The notes beneath the pieces are model-generated. The model was not told the origin of the DNA. It searched no databases and was given only the letters and a program-made list of their open reading frames with translations. A program made the position numbers and the translations under genes. This document shows positions 15,651 to 24,712 of a stretch of DNA of 41,798 bases, piece by piece. How positions within the stretch are numbered: the stretch's first letter is position 1; each line of letters starts with the position of its first letter. Source of the DNA: an uncultured Clostridia bacterium (GTDB taxonomy: Bacteria; Bacillota; Clostridia; Oscillospirales; CAG-272); assembly GCA_947586625.1 (NCBI GenBank), contig CANPXS010000006.1, forward strand, positions 1-41,798. The letters are read 5' to 3'.

Positions 15651-16616
15651 TCATTGTCCTACCTTTGAGAGTAATTTCTGTATCAGCATGTTCGCGCCGA
15701 GCTGCATCGCGAACAGTATGACCGCGATCGCGGAAGCGTAGCCTGTTTCCCAACGCTGTCCGCCGTAGTCGTCGAGGTGGTGCGTTATCGTCCATGCGCT
15801 GTAATCAACGGACGGGAATCCGCAGAGCGCCGTAACGATGCCGCCGAATCCGAACGAGCCGGTGATGGCGAGGACGGCGCCGAACATGAGCATCGGCTTC
15901 ATGACCGGCAGGGTCACGTACCAAAGCTCCTGCCAACGGTTCTTGATACCGTCGACGGCGGCCGCCTCATAGTAGCTCTTGTCGATACCTTGCAGACCTG
16001 CGATGAACGACAGGAACGAAGTACCGAGCGATGTCCACAGCGCGACCACGATACAGAGCGGCATGACGTAGTCTGCGTTGTAGAACCAAAGGATAGGCTC
16101 GTTTATAAGTCCCATGTTGAGGAGCCAGCCGTTGACCCAGCCCTGCGCGTCGCTCGAGAACAACGTACCCCAGATAAGGTAGACGTTACCGCCTATGGAC
16201 GGCGCGTAGAATATAAGCGTTACTATTGCCCTGACTCTCGGGGAGAGCTCGTTGATGAACCACGCGACGAGCAGCGAGAGCAGATACGATGTAGGACCCG
16301 TTATCGCCGCGAATATCAGCGTGTTTTTGATGGCGGTAATGAATATATCGTCATCGAGGAACAGGCGGATGTAGTTGTCGAGGAAGAGGAACTTCGGCGG
16401 CTGGAGCATGTTGAATGACGTGAAGCTCAGGAAGATCGACAGTATGACGGGAATGACGGTGAAGACGAGGAAGATTATCATGAACGGAGCGACCATGAAG
16501 TAGCCCGTCTTATTCGTCTTCATCTCTTTCCAGACCCACTGAGCACGCGTCAAGTCTTTGCGCGATACGGCATGCTCGCCGCCCGAGGCGGTTGCTGCTG
16601 CTGTTTTCTTTGACAT
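15651..16616 (-). CDS. Carbohydrate ABC transporter permease, MalF/LplB type (pair 1)
   Basis: A 321-aa CUT1 permease with a 40-residue cytoplasmic N-terminus, about six membrane segments and the EAA loop EAAAVDGIKNRWQELWYVTL. It is the first permease after the binding-protein gene, separated by 44 nt, with AAGGAGAAACGCTC before the ATG. Extracellular loops are of normal size (contrast the pair-2 MalF). The pair is the likely main partner of the binding protein encoded directly upstream. Confidence 0.92.
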   Translation of the reverse strand: MSKKTAAATASGGEHAVSRKDLTRAQWVWKEMKTNKTGYFMVAPFMIIFLVFTVIPVILSIFLSFTSFNMLQPPKFLFLDNYIRLFLDDDIFITAIKNTLIFAAITGPTSYLLSLLVAWFINELSPRVRAIVTLIFYAPSIGGNVYLIWGTLFSSDAQGWVNGWLLNMGLINEPILWFYNADYVMPLCIVVALWTSLGTSFLSFIAGLQGIDKSYYEAAAVDGIKNRWQELWYVTLPVMKPMLMFGAVLAITGSFGFGGIVTALCGFPSVDYSAWTITHHLDDYGGQRWETGYASAIAVILFAMQLGANMLIQKLLSKVGQ

Positions 16617-16660
16617 GAGCGTTTCTCCTTACATTAAATTTATTTTGGCGGTAGAACCGC

Positions 16661-19600
16661 TTATTTCACATACGACTGCTGAGCAGCGACTGCCTCTTCG
16701 AGGTACTTCGCCGCGAGTCCGAACAGCTCGGAATTCGTGGAACGGAGCCCCGCCGCAATACCGAGCAGAGCGTCGTATTCCGCCTGTGTCGCGTCGCTCA
16801 TGAGAGCAGCGTCTACAGCGGGCTGGACCTTCGCGATCTCGACCGCGTACTTATCCTTGTCGGCGGAACGGAGACCGTCAAGTATCTCTATCGCCTGAGA
16901 GCTGCGTTTTTCCGCGAGCGTCTGACCGATATCGAGCGTTTCGAGGTCGAACTCTTCGCGCTTACGCGATATCTCTTTGTTGATCGTATTGATGTAGCCG
17001 AGGAGCGAATCGGTCGGATCCTTCTTGTCGTTGTACGCCGCCTTGAATGCGAAGTCGGTGTAACGAGCGATGATGTAGGAGCCGGGGTAGTTCGGAACTG
17101 CCGTCAGCGACTGGAACTGAGCGTTCAGCTTGTTGTATTCGCTTGTGGACCAGGACAGCTCAGCGAGAGCCTCGATATTCGCCGTCGGGTTCATACCGCC
17201 CTCACCGAGAACTGCAACGAGTTCGTTACTGTAGTCGGCCTGGAAGTCAGCGTCCGTGTACCAGTCGATGAACTGCCAGCCGAGCTTCTTCTGGTCGCTG
17301 CCCTCCATCATAACGACGCCGCCGACAGTCGAAACTGCGGTGTGGTTGATAGAGCCGTCAGCCTGCTCCATGCCGGGGATAACGGTGAATTCCCACAGAC
17401 CGGAGATCTCGGTCGCGAAGAGGACGAGCTGGTTATAGAGCGTATACGGCTGGATCATTACCGGTATTTCACCCGTTCTGAAACGGTTAGCCGGGTCGTA
17501 CGTATACGGCAGCGAATACTTGGTGAACATGTTGCACATCATCTCGAACGCGGAGAGCGAGAGGTTGGAATCAAGGTTGATCCTCATACCGTCGTCGGCG
17601 TAGAGCTGACCGCCCATCTGGTAGAGATATGTGAGGTAATCGGCGGTAAGTCCGACTTCCATCTTATTATACTGGAGCACGGGAACGAGTGCGAGGACGT
17701 CGTCCCATGTCTGCGGTACCTCGAGTCCGAGGTCCGCGAGGATATCCTTGCGATAGAACAGCATCGGGAACGTCTGCGTCTCGGGAATAGCGAACGTCTC
17801 GCCGTAAAGCGTGAGCGGTATCGTCGCAGCCTTGGAGAAGCGTGATGTTACCTCGTCGAACGTGTCGAAGTAGAGTTCCCAGTTGCCTTCGCCGTCGGCG
17901 CCGCAGACTTCGCACTTATAGTCTCCGTCGCCCACGTACTTGAGCGTTTCTCTGCCCTTCGATTTGCAGTTCTTGCAGAGCATATCGTTCATGCCCTGAA
18001 GAGCGCCGCGTATCGCGTAGTTGATGACGTCGCCGTCGCCGGTGAACAGCGAGACGTCGGGTCCGACGCCCGCAAGTATCGACGGAAGCAGCGTGCCGCC
18101 GGCAACGAGCTTCAGGTTGATCGATACGCCTGTGTTCGGCGTGAATCTGTTATCTATAAGGTTACGGATGATGTTGGCCTGGTCGCGTCCGGTAACGACC
18201 CAAACTTCCGCCATGCCCTTGTCTTCCGTATCCGATGTGGAACCGAGCGAGTTGTAGTCGGTATAGAAGCTGCCTACGAAGGAACGGATCTCAAACCAGA
18301 TAGACTGGAAGAAGTTCGCGTCCGCCTTCGGCAGTGATTCCGATTCGGGCTGGATCGAGATTATGTCAATGTCGAGCGGCTGCATCGAGACCGTGTTGAT
18401 CCACGTTCCGAGCGTGCCTATGTAGGACTTGAGGAGGTTGAGGTTAGCCGCGACCTCGTCCTCATCGCTTCCCATCTTCTCGACGAGACGCTGTATCTGC
18501 GACAGCGTCGAGGTGTTCTCACCTGCGACACCGTTCATGTTCTCGAGGTCCTCGATGGCTTTCTCGAGGTTCTTGCCCTCGTTGACGAGAGCTCTGATCG
18601 TACCGGGGATCGTGCGGTAGAAGCCGTAGTCGCGGTACTGGTCGGGGTTGGCGCCCGTCAGCTTAAGGATCGACAGGTACGCGTCGTTGATGACTTCGAG
18701 CGTATCGCTGACCGAGCTGATGACGGGACCGAGGTCGCCAAGCGTTACCTCAAGTCTGAGCGTGTGCTTGCCCGCCTCGAGGTAGAACTTGTAGGGCTCG
18801 TCGCCTTCCTCGTCCTGACCGAGTCTCTTGGACTGCCATTTCGTCGCGTAACCGAAGCGCAGCGAATTGCATTCCTCGAACGGGACCTCGCCGTCGATGT
18901 AGAGACGGCGCGATACGAACAGACCGTTGAGGTCGGACTGCTTGAATCTTACCGCTATCGTGTAAAGTCCCGACGTCGGTACTTCGAATTCATATTCTAT
19001 CCACTGTCCCACGCGCTCCCACTTGTCGCCGCCGATGGAGTTGAGTCTCACCTTTACGGGGTCCTGCGGGTACGTGATCGCGGACGTTCTGTCGTTGAGC
19101 GGGTAGATGGTGTTGTGCGACATCTTCGACGGATACTCGGCCTGGATCTCGACCGGCTCCGCGGAGGCGTCCTTATACCCCTTCGAGGAGTACGTGTTCT
19201 TCACATCTTCATATGAAGGGATGCTCTCGTAAGGGTACAGCGTGATCTTTCTTATAACGATAGGTTCGCGTGCGCCTTCAAGCGTGAGCGTGTTCTCACC
19301 GGCTTCGAAGTAAAACTCGAACGGTTCGAGATAATACCCGTTGCTGTCGGTGACGTTGTACACACACCACTCGGGAGCGTCTACGGTGTTCGGGCGCAGC
19401 TCGTTGCCGTTCTGGTCGGCTTCGAACGCGGGACCGCCGTCCTCGCCCGTCATATATTCATTGACCCACACCTTCGTCATCGCAAGGTGACCCGCTTCTG
19501 CAAACGGGATCTTGTCGTTGATGTAGAGCGCGCGCTCAATGTTGTTGGCCTTGTACGTGATAGGGTTATAGTCTATCTTTATCGCGTAAAGACCCGTAGC

Positions 19601-19945
19601 GGGGACGTCGACCTTCCACGAGACGATGCCCGTGTCCGGCACGTAGAGGGAATCGCCTTCCATGCCCTCGTAGTCAGACTTGACCTCGACCTCTGCGGTC
19701 GTCTCGTCCTTGACATAGTCGGCGGCGTCGACACTCACCGAGGATGTCGCGCGGGGCACGCCCTCGTATTCGCTTCTATATTCCAAATAGGACTTCGTGT
19801 TCAGCGCTTCGCTCATCTCCTGAAGAAGCGAGCCCGTTCCGTCCTCTCCTGCGGCTGAGACCGGCGCCATGACGACGAACGTCCCCGAAACCATCAGAAG
19901 CGTGAGAAATAAAGCAGCGACCCTTGTTAGCTTTGTTCTCTTCAT
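16661..19945 (-). CDS. Giant extracellular solute-binding protein with N-terminal beta modules and internal zinc-ribbon motif
   Basis: A 1094-aa exported protein, more than twice a normal sugar-binding protein. Signal peptide 1-31 (AxA-type; no lipobox Cys). Two carbohydrate-binding-like beta modules follow, about 85-240 and 270-415; each contains a Y-x-I strand, RALYINDKIPF or RRLYIDGEVPF, then an EAG-x-(N/H)TL strand. A helical linker spans 430-510. The CUT1 binding-protein fold runs from about 577 to 985 (VWVVTGRDQ, GPDVSLF, FAIPETQTFPMLFYRKDIL, GGVVM). Four cysteines C657, C660, C678 and C681 form a CX2C-X17-CX2C zinc-ribbon-like insertion. A helical tail of about 110 residues ends the protein. 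It is the first gene of the operon; RBS AGGAGGAAG. Confidence 0.88.
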   Translation of the reverse strand: MKRTKLTRVAALFLTLLMVSGTFVVMAPVSAAGEDGTGSLLQEMSEALNTKSYLEYRSEYEGVPRATSSVSVDAADYVKDETTAEVEVKSDYEGMEGDSLYVPDTGIVSWKVDVPATGLYAIKIDYNPITYKANNIERALYINDKIPFAEAGHLAMTKVWVNEYMTGEDGGPAFEADQNGNELRPNTVDAPEWCVYNVTDSNGYYLEPFEFYFEAGENTLTLEGAREPIVIRKITLYPYESIPSYEDVKNTYSSKGYKDASAEPVEIQAEYPSKMSHNTIYPLNDRTSAITYPQDPVKVRLNSIGGDKWERVGQWIEYEFEVPTSGLYTIAVRFKQSDLNGLFVSRRLYIDGEVPFEECNSLRFGYATKWQSKRLGQDEEGDEPYKFYLEAGKHTLRLEVTLGDLGPVISSVSDTLEVINDAYLSILKLTGANPDQYRDYGFYRTIPGTIRALVNEGKNLEKAIEDLENMNGVAGENTSTLSQIQRLVEKMGSDEDEVAANLNLLKSYIGTLGTWINTVSMQPLDIDIISIQPESESLPKADANFFQSIWFEIRSFVGSFYTDYNSLGSTSDTEDKGMAEVWVVTGRDQANIIRNLIDNRFTPNTGVSINLKLVAGGTLLPSILAGVGPDVSLFTGDGDVINYAIRGALQGMNDMLCKNCKSKGRETLKYVGDGDYKCEVCGADGEGNWELYFDTFDEVTSRFSKAATIPLTLYGETFAIPETQTFPMLFYRKDILADLGLEVPQTWDDVLALVPVLQYNKMEVGLTADYLTYLYQMGGQLYADDGMRINLDSNLSLSAFEMMCNMFTKYSLPYTYDPANRFRTGEIPVMIQPYTLYNQLVLFATEISGLWEFTVIPGMEQADGSINHTAVSTVGGVVMMEGSDQKKLGWQFIDWYTDADFQADYSNELVAVLGEGGMNPTANIEALAELSWSTSEYNKLNAQFQSLTAVPNYPGSYIIARYTDFAFKAAYNDKKDPTDSLLGYINTINKEISRKREEFDLETLDIGQTLAEKRSSQAIEILDGLRSADKDKYAVEIAKVQPAVDAALMSDATQAEYDALLGIAAGLRSTNSELFGLAAKYLEEAVAAQQSYVK

Positions 19946-20127
19946 AGAACTTCCTCCTACCGTTAAGTTTTATGCCTCGCGCAGCCGCCGTCCGGCTCGG
20001 TTTCGGACGTCGGACACGCTTCGGCAAGAATTTTTGCATCGCCTTTTTTGCGGCGGAGGCGACCCGCCTTTGTATACCCGTTCGCCGCCCGAGGGCAGTT
20101 ATCGAGAATACAAATTTTCATAAAGAT

Positions 20128-20156
20128 ATATTAGCATACGCGAAAAAATCTGTCAA
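20128..20156 (-). promoter_or_regulatory. Promoter of the glycan-uptake operon
   Basis: Minus-strand TTGACA (20151-20156), 17 nt, TAATAT (20128-20133). The leader is about 175 nt and can fold into several GC-rich stems, for example GGCGG/CCGCC near 20050-20070, but no known riboswitch or terminator pattern was recognised. Confidence 0.75.
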
Positions 20157-20781
20157 GTATTCATAAAACGCGGCGAGACAAAAATGAATTCTGTGTGAAG
20201 TCGGTCACGAGCCGCCAAAATCGGCGGGGTTTATTCATTTTTCACGGCGCATTTGATTTTGCTAATGCGGTTTCGTAATTTTATTTTACTTGTTTTTTTA
20301 TAGTTTCGTATTTGCGAGCGTTTGCTTTGGCTTTGCGGCGCTGTATTTCTCGTATCGCGTCGACTTCGCGTCGGCCTTATGTAAATTTCATTTACTTTTT
20401 ACGGGCGTCATTCTTTTTGAATCAATTCCTGCAAAAAATCGGCGCAAATTTTAGTCTGATGGACGGTTTGCACAAATTTTATCGAAAAATTTCTACATAT
20501 GCGCGGTTTGCACAAATTATAAGCGACGCCGCGGTTTCGGCGGAAATTATGCGACGTGTTTTGGGTGTGTATGAAATGTGTGCGAAATGTGAACGGCCCC
20601 GGACTGCGTCACATATGCCGCACGGGCGCTGCGCGGGTGTCCGCGACCGCCGATTTCAGCGTTTTATCGCGTCGTAACGGCAATATCACCGTTCAAAATC
20701 GCTCGTTTTGCACCGCTTTGACAAAAATCGTTCATCTTTTTGACTCTGACAGCGTTTTCGAAAAAATCTGCCTCGGTCGGC
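20157..20781. other. Gene-free, AT-rich region between divergent promoters
   Basis: About 620 nt without a credible coding region. It holds a 15-bp direct repeat CGGTTTGCACAAATT at 20464-20478 and 20504-20518, 40 bp apart (about four helical turns), and a partial third GCGCAAATTTTA at 20441-20452. Short frames here (for example 20312-20677) have no family features. Confidence 0.5.
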
Positions 20782-20810
20782 TTGACAAAAATCCGTGTTT
20801 ATTGTACTAT
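20782..20810 (+). promoter_or_regulatory. Promoter of the SLH protein gene
   Basis: TTGACA (20782-20787), 17-nt spacer, TACTAT (20805-20810), then AAAGGAG (20841-20847) and ATG at 20860. The leader is about 42 nt. Confidence 0.8.
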
Positions 20811-20859
20811 AAAGTCACAGTCTTAACAGTTTTTACTTATAAAGGAGTACAAAATCAAC

Positions 20860-23800
20860 ATGAAGCATGTCCGCCGTACCCTCTCGATGATCGATATCCG
20901 CATGACAAATATGACAAAGCTGACGGTGCTCGCGCTCATAGTCGCGTTCGCCGCCGCTTTTCTTATTTCATCGCTTTCCGCCGCCGAAGGCGACTATACG
21001 GAGGCCGTCGCCGTTCTGTCGCACCTTGACGTTATGAAGGGCTACGGCGACGGCAGTCTGCATGAAAACGACAATGTCGAGCGCTATCAGATGGCGCTCT
21101 TTATCTCGCGCCTTATGACCGGTCATCTCGACGACAGTTACTGGAACGTACCTCTCGACGACTCCGTCCCGTTCGAGGACGTGCGCGCCGACTTCACGTC
21201 CAAGTACTGCGGCGCCATCAACCTCTGCTACGAAAACAAGATCATCGTCGGGAAGGATGCAACACACTTTGCGCCCCACGACGCAATTAAATATAAGGAA
21301 GCCCTCGCGATGATATGCCGTTCCGCGGGGCTTATTTATTCCGATTATCCGAGCGGCTACATAAGAGCCGCCGCCCGCATAGGGCTGGACGAGAACATGG
21401 GCGGCGTCGGATACGACGACTTTCTCACGCGCGGTCAGACGGCGCAGCTGCTGTTTAATCTAATGAAAGCTCTGTCCGGCATCTCCGACGGCGACGGCAG
21501 CTTCAATTATACGGGACGCACGTATTTCCAAGACTTCAAAAAGCTCGAAATAAAGGATGTCCGCACCAAGACCGGCTTCCGCGCCGAATACTCCGTCGGC
21601 GGCTCCGTGTTCTGGGAGTACGACTGTCCCGCGACAGACGGCAGGCCCGACGTGTTCTACAGCTATGCCGATTACAAGAAAAACTCCCCCGTCGATCCCG
21701 ACCAATACTACCTTTCAGAAGTGTACGCTTTCCGTCTGCACGACGGTACCGTCGCGGGACTCGTCGACATACCCGTCTACGACAGCGGCGAGATAGTGTA
21801 CTCCGGCGGCGCGCGCACGATCGAGCTCGAGACTGTCACGGGGCGCGTCGTTTCAGTCAAAAACGGCAAGATCAAACTTGAAAATACAGGCAGCGGTGTG
21901 AAACAGTTGAAAACAGGCTTTACGGGCTGCGCGTCCGTGCCGAGGCTCGACGTCAAGGTCGGCGAGACATACACGTTCTACGTCTGTGACGGCTTCGCCG
22001 TCGACATAGCGTCGCATCACACGTACACGAACGATACCGCCGTCATCGTCGACATACACAGAGACACCGCGACGGCGCTTCTCATGTCCGACGGATTTGA
22101 GGTCGAGCATGAGCTGAAGCTCACGAACGCGTCCGATCTGTCGCGTCTGCCCGCCGCCGTCACATTCGTACGCGACGATGACGGCATATGCACCGTGACC
22201 GAGCTCGACACTCGCCACGGACGGTTCGTTTACAAAAACGGCTCGTTCGTCACCGATGTAGGCTCCGTCGAGTACGACGTCGTCGACGGCGTGCCGGTGC
22301 GTCTCGACGGAGGGCGCGATGCCGTCGACCGCTCGTTCTTCTCTCTGCGTGCGAGCGGTGAGGTGACGCCCAAAACATACCGCTACGGAAAAGGCACCGT
22401 CTGCGTCTGCATACGCGGTGGCAGCGTCGACATTATAACCGACGCGCCCGCCGAAGGCTGCGTCGTCGAGGGCGATTTCGTCTTTTCCTCTCTTGTCGAC
22501 GGCGGATACTGCATAGTTTACGCGTACGGCGACCTGTACTCCGTTCCCGAAACCGACAACTATGTCGTTGTCCCCGATTCGCTCACATACGCATATGAGG
22601 AGATCGACAGCGGTTTCGCATTCTGGATCGGCGGCATCGAGGACATAAGGAGCGGCGACGAGCTCGACGTGTGCATTTCTCCCGTCTCCGACGGCGACAT
22701 AGACCGCCTCATAGATGAAGTCAAGAAGTGGAACCGCCGCATCTACCCCGGCTTCGCCTACATCTTCGACGTCGACAGCGGCAACGCCGACTTCGATTTC
22801 ACTTACGTCGATTATGCTTACGCTATCGTCGCGTCTCACATGCACGAAGCCGCCGCCACGCTCACCTACGACGAGCTGCACGGCGACGCCCTTCCGCTTC
22901 TTCTCGACGCATACAATGACTGCGTCGGCGGCGCCTATACCGAATACGACGTCGCCCGTGTGTCCTACTCCGGCGACAAACTGACTGACGGTCTCGTCTA
23001 TGCCGTCGGCATCGACCTTGACAGAGGTGCGATGGCGTTTTCCGCGACGCTGTACGCCGTCGGCGTCACCGTCGACGATGTAACATACACAGTCGGGGAC
23101 GAGACGTACTCATGCTCGGTCGAGGCCGTCATGGACGGCTACCCCGAGATAGAGGACGCGTTCCGCGAGCGCGGGATCATACCGTTCGGCGCCGTTCTGC
23201 GCGCGTCGGGACTCGAGTCCGACAACGCCGTAGACGGCGAGGCGACCGCGACCGTCACCGTCGGCGGTCACACGTTCCCGCTGCTTATTTCGGGCGGCTC
23301 CGTACACCGCGACCATGTTGACCCGCAGGACGGCGTAGACGGCGTGCCCGGCACGGGCGTCATCACCGCCGACACCCTTGACCGCGCGCCCGAGGTCCGC
23401 GACGGCTATATCACATTCGACACGCTGGCAGGCGGCGATCCGGGCTTCAATGCCGCCTACCTCTATTGGCGCGGTCACGAGACCATGACGCTGTCTCGCA
23501 CCGTCGTGCTCGCCGAGTTTTCGCCCGAACGCATCGACGACGGCAGCGGCGACGGCTTCGAGAAGTGCGCGGCGTCGTTCTCGCTCGCCGCGAACGTATA
23601 CGGCAAGGGAGACGAAGTCGAGATATGCACGCTCGCCATCGACTGGGGCGTCGAGCCCGAGCTCGACATGTTCTACGACGAAGAGCCGCCCGTCAGCACG
23701 CTCGCCTATGACAGCGACGGCACGATACTGTTCGGCGAATGGTACTTCTACGGCACCGTCAACGCGGATACGCACGCCGTGCGCGTCGCGACGTATGACG

Positions 23801-24183
23801 ACTACATCGACGACCTCGATAAAGCCGTCGCCGATCCGTCTTACGTGCCCGTGATACGCGCCGTGAAGCTGCGCGTCGTGCCGTGTCTGTTCGCTCCGCT
23901 CTATGTTTCGTCCGATGCGGACGAGGACGGCGAGCGCGTAAACGTCGCGTTTATCCGCACCGTAGACGGCGACGGCAAAAAGCTCGAATACGGGGCGAAA
24001 AAGATGTATTCGCCTCTCGACGCGCTCTTCACCGCCAACGTAACGCTGAGCGGCGGCACGCCGTCCATACCGTCGATCCCCTCCGTCGACGGCTCCGAAT
24101 TCGCCGCCGCGACCGCCACGTTCCGCTTCACATATTCGCGCGGCAAGCTCGCGCTCTCGCTCGCCACGCCTCGCGTCTGGTGA
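20860..24183 (+). CDS. Large S-layer-homology (SLH) surface protein
   Basis: A 1107-aa exported protein. A membrane-spanning signal segment lies at about residues 18-42 (LTVLALIVAFAAAFLISSLSAAEG). Three SLH repeats cover about 45-205: VMKGYGDGSLHENDNVERYQ, then an FEDV-start repeat with IIVGKDATHFAPHDAIKYKEA, then LTRGQTAQLLFNLMK. SLH triplets bind pyruvylated secondary wall polymers, so the protein should sit on the cell surface. The remaining ~900 residues are Asp-rich and beta-predicted, with no catalytic motif recognised. The ATG at 20860 is chosen for its RBS; later Mets (residues 10, 15, 18) are alternatives. It is a monocistronic gene, divergent from the glycan operon. Confidence 0.85.
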   Translation: MKHVRRTLSMIDIRMTNMTKLTVLALIVAFAAAFLISSLSAAEGDYTEAVAVLSHLDVMKGYGDGSLHENDNVERYQMALFISRLMTGHLDDSYWNVPLDDSVPFEDVRADFTSKYCGAINLCYENKIIVGKDATHFAPHDAIKYKEALAMICRSAGLIYSDYPSGYIRAAARIGLDENMGGVGYDDFLTRGQTAQLLFNLMKALSGISDGDGSFNYTGRTYFQDFKKLEIKDVRTKTGFRAEYSVGGSVFWEYDCPATDGRPDVFYSYADYKKNSPVDPDQYYLSEVYAFRLHDGTVAGLVDIPVYDSGEIVYSGGARTIELETVTGRVVSVKNGKIKLENTGSGVKQLKTGFTGCASVPRLDVKVGETYTFYVCDGFAVDIASHHTYTNDTAVIVDIHRDTATALLMSDGFEVEHELKLTNASDLSRLPAAVTFVRDDDGICTVTELDTRHGRFVYKNGSFVTDVGSVEYDVVDGVPVRLDGGRDAVDRSFFSLRASGEVTPKTYRYGKGTVCVCIRGGSVDIITDAPAEGCVVEGDFVFSSLVDGGYCIVYAYGDLYSVPETDNYVVVPDSLTYAYEEIDSGFAFWIGGIEDIRSGDELDVCISPVSDGDIDRLIDEVKKWNRRIYPGFAYIFDVDSGNADFDFTYVDYAYAIVASHMHEAAATLTYDELHGDALPLLLDAYNDCVGGAYTEYDVARVSYSGDKLTDGLVYAVGIDLDRGAMAFSATLYAVGVTVDDVTYTVGDETYSCSVEAVMDGYPEIEDAFRERGIIPFGAVLRASGLESDNAVDGEATATVTVGGHTFPLLISGGSVHRDHVDPQDGVDGVPGTGVITADTLDRAPEVRDGYITFDTLAGGDPGFNAAYLYWRGHETMTLSRTVVLAEFSPERIDDGSGDGFEKCAASFSLAANVYGKGDEVEICTLAIDWGVEPELDMFYDEEPPVSTLAYDSDGTILFGEWYFYGTVNADTHAVRVATYDDYIDDLDKAVADPSYVPVIRAVKLRVVPCLFAPLYVSSDADEDGERVNVAFIRTVDGDGKKLEYGAKKMYSPLDALFTANVTLSGGTPSIPSIPSVDGSEFAAATATFRFTYSRGKLALSLATPRVW

Positions 24184-24200
24184 GATTTAATTAAATTTTT

Positions 24201-24244
24201 GCGGGGGAAGGAAAACTTCTTGAAAGAAGTTTTCCTTCCCCCGC
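24201..24244. repeat. Long perfect inverted repeat (20-bp stem) after the SLH gene, GGGGGA-hairpin family
   Basis: Arms 24201-24220 and 24225-24244 are exact complements around TGAA. The outer stem GCGGGGGAAG and the CACCCC-TATCTT flank match the element at 4812-4851. It lies 17 nt after the SLH stop and could end that transcript, although no long T-run follows. Confidence 0.7.
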
Positions 24245-24305
24245 ACCCCTATCTTTTCAAGAACTTTTAAAAAAGTTTTTCTGTGCGCTGTCGCAAACGG
24301 GCATC

Positions 24306-24424
24306 GTGCCGTAGGCTTCCCAGCTTCACGTTCGCGCACCGCGCTCGTGCGTGGACGGCGCGACGCGGCTCGACGCAGACACGACGCTTGGACGGCGCAC
24401 TCGCCATGCCGCGAGGGAGCTGTT
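24306..24424. repeat. Dispersed intergenic repeat R1, copy 2
   Basis: Same-orientation relative of 2171-2292. It starts GTGCCGTAGGCTTC and ends GCCGCGAGGGAGCTGTT. On the minus strand it lies directly downstream of the R2 promoter copy. An inverted partial relative of its first part (GAGCCGTAGGCTTT) appears on the minus strand at about 24624-24640. Confidence 0.7.
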
Positions 24425-24470
24425 CGCAGACTCCCCCGCTCAATCTACGAACACCTCTCCCCTTAACCAC

Positions 24471-24554
24471 CTATATTATACCACAATTTTAGTGATTTGT
24501 CAAGTATTTTTCACAAATTTATGTATTTTTACTTTTCGCGTTATCGCTCGCCCG
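24471..24554 (-). repeat. Dispersed repeat R2 carrying a consensus promoter, copy 2
   Basis: Minus-strand relative of 2541-2620. The promoter TTGACA (24498-24503), 17 nt, TATAAT (24475-24480) matches both consensus hexamers exactly. Directly downstream is AGGTGGTTAAGGGGAG, then R1 and the hairpin at 24201-24244, which together look like a short transcription unit without a conserved protein. Confidence 0.75.
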
Positions 24555-24574
24555 TTTCCGAAACTGGTTTCTCC

Positions 24575-24600
24575 CACACTTTTCGCGAAGCGAAAATGTG
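24575..24600. repeat. Short palindromic element TTTTCGCGAAGCGAAA, copy 2
   Basis: Same core as 2130-2145, here with CACAC and TGTG flanks that extend the stem with one bulged base. Confidence 0.6.
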
Positions 24601-24712
24601 TCGCAGGTCGTAGTGTTCGCTTGAAAGCCTACGGCTCGTTGCCCGATTGCGAAAGTGTCGAGTGGAAGCGCAGGCAGGGGGAGCGGGAGCCCCTGTGCCG
24701 GTGCGAGCGATC

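Noticed and set aside
19946-20127. Riboswitch in the leader of the glycan operon
   Set aside because: Several GC-rich stems are possible, but no known aptamer core was seen, and no terminator or sequestered ribosome site could be identified.
20312-20677. 121-codon frame in the AT-rich gap
   Set aside because: No RBS, no recognisable domain, and codon use is unlike neighbouring genes.
24267-24470. Small 67-aa frame downstream of the R2 promoter
   Set aside because: It has a start near an AG-rich stretch, but copy 1 of the same repeat keeps a different frame, so protein conservation is not supported.
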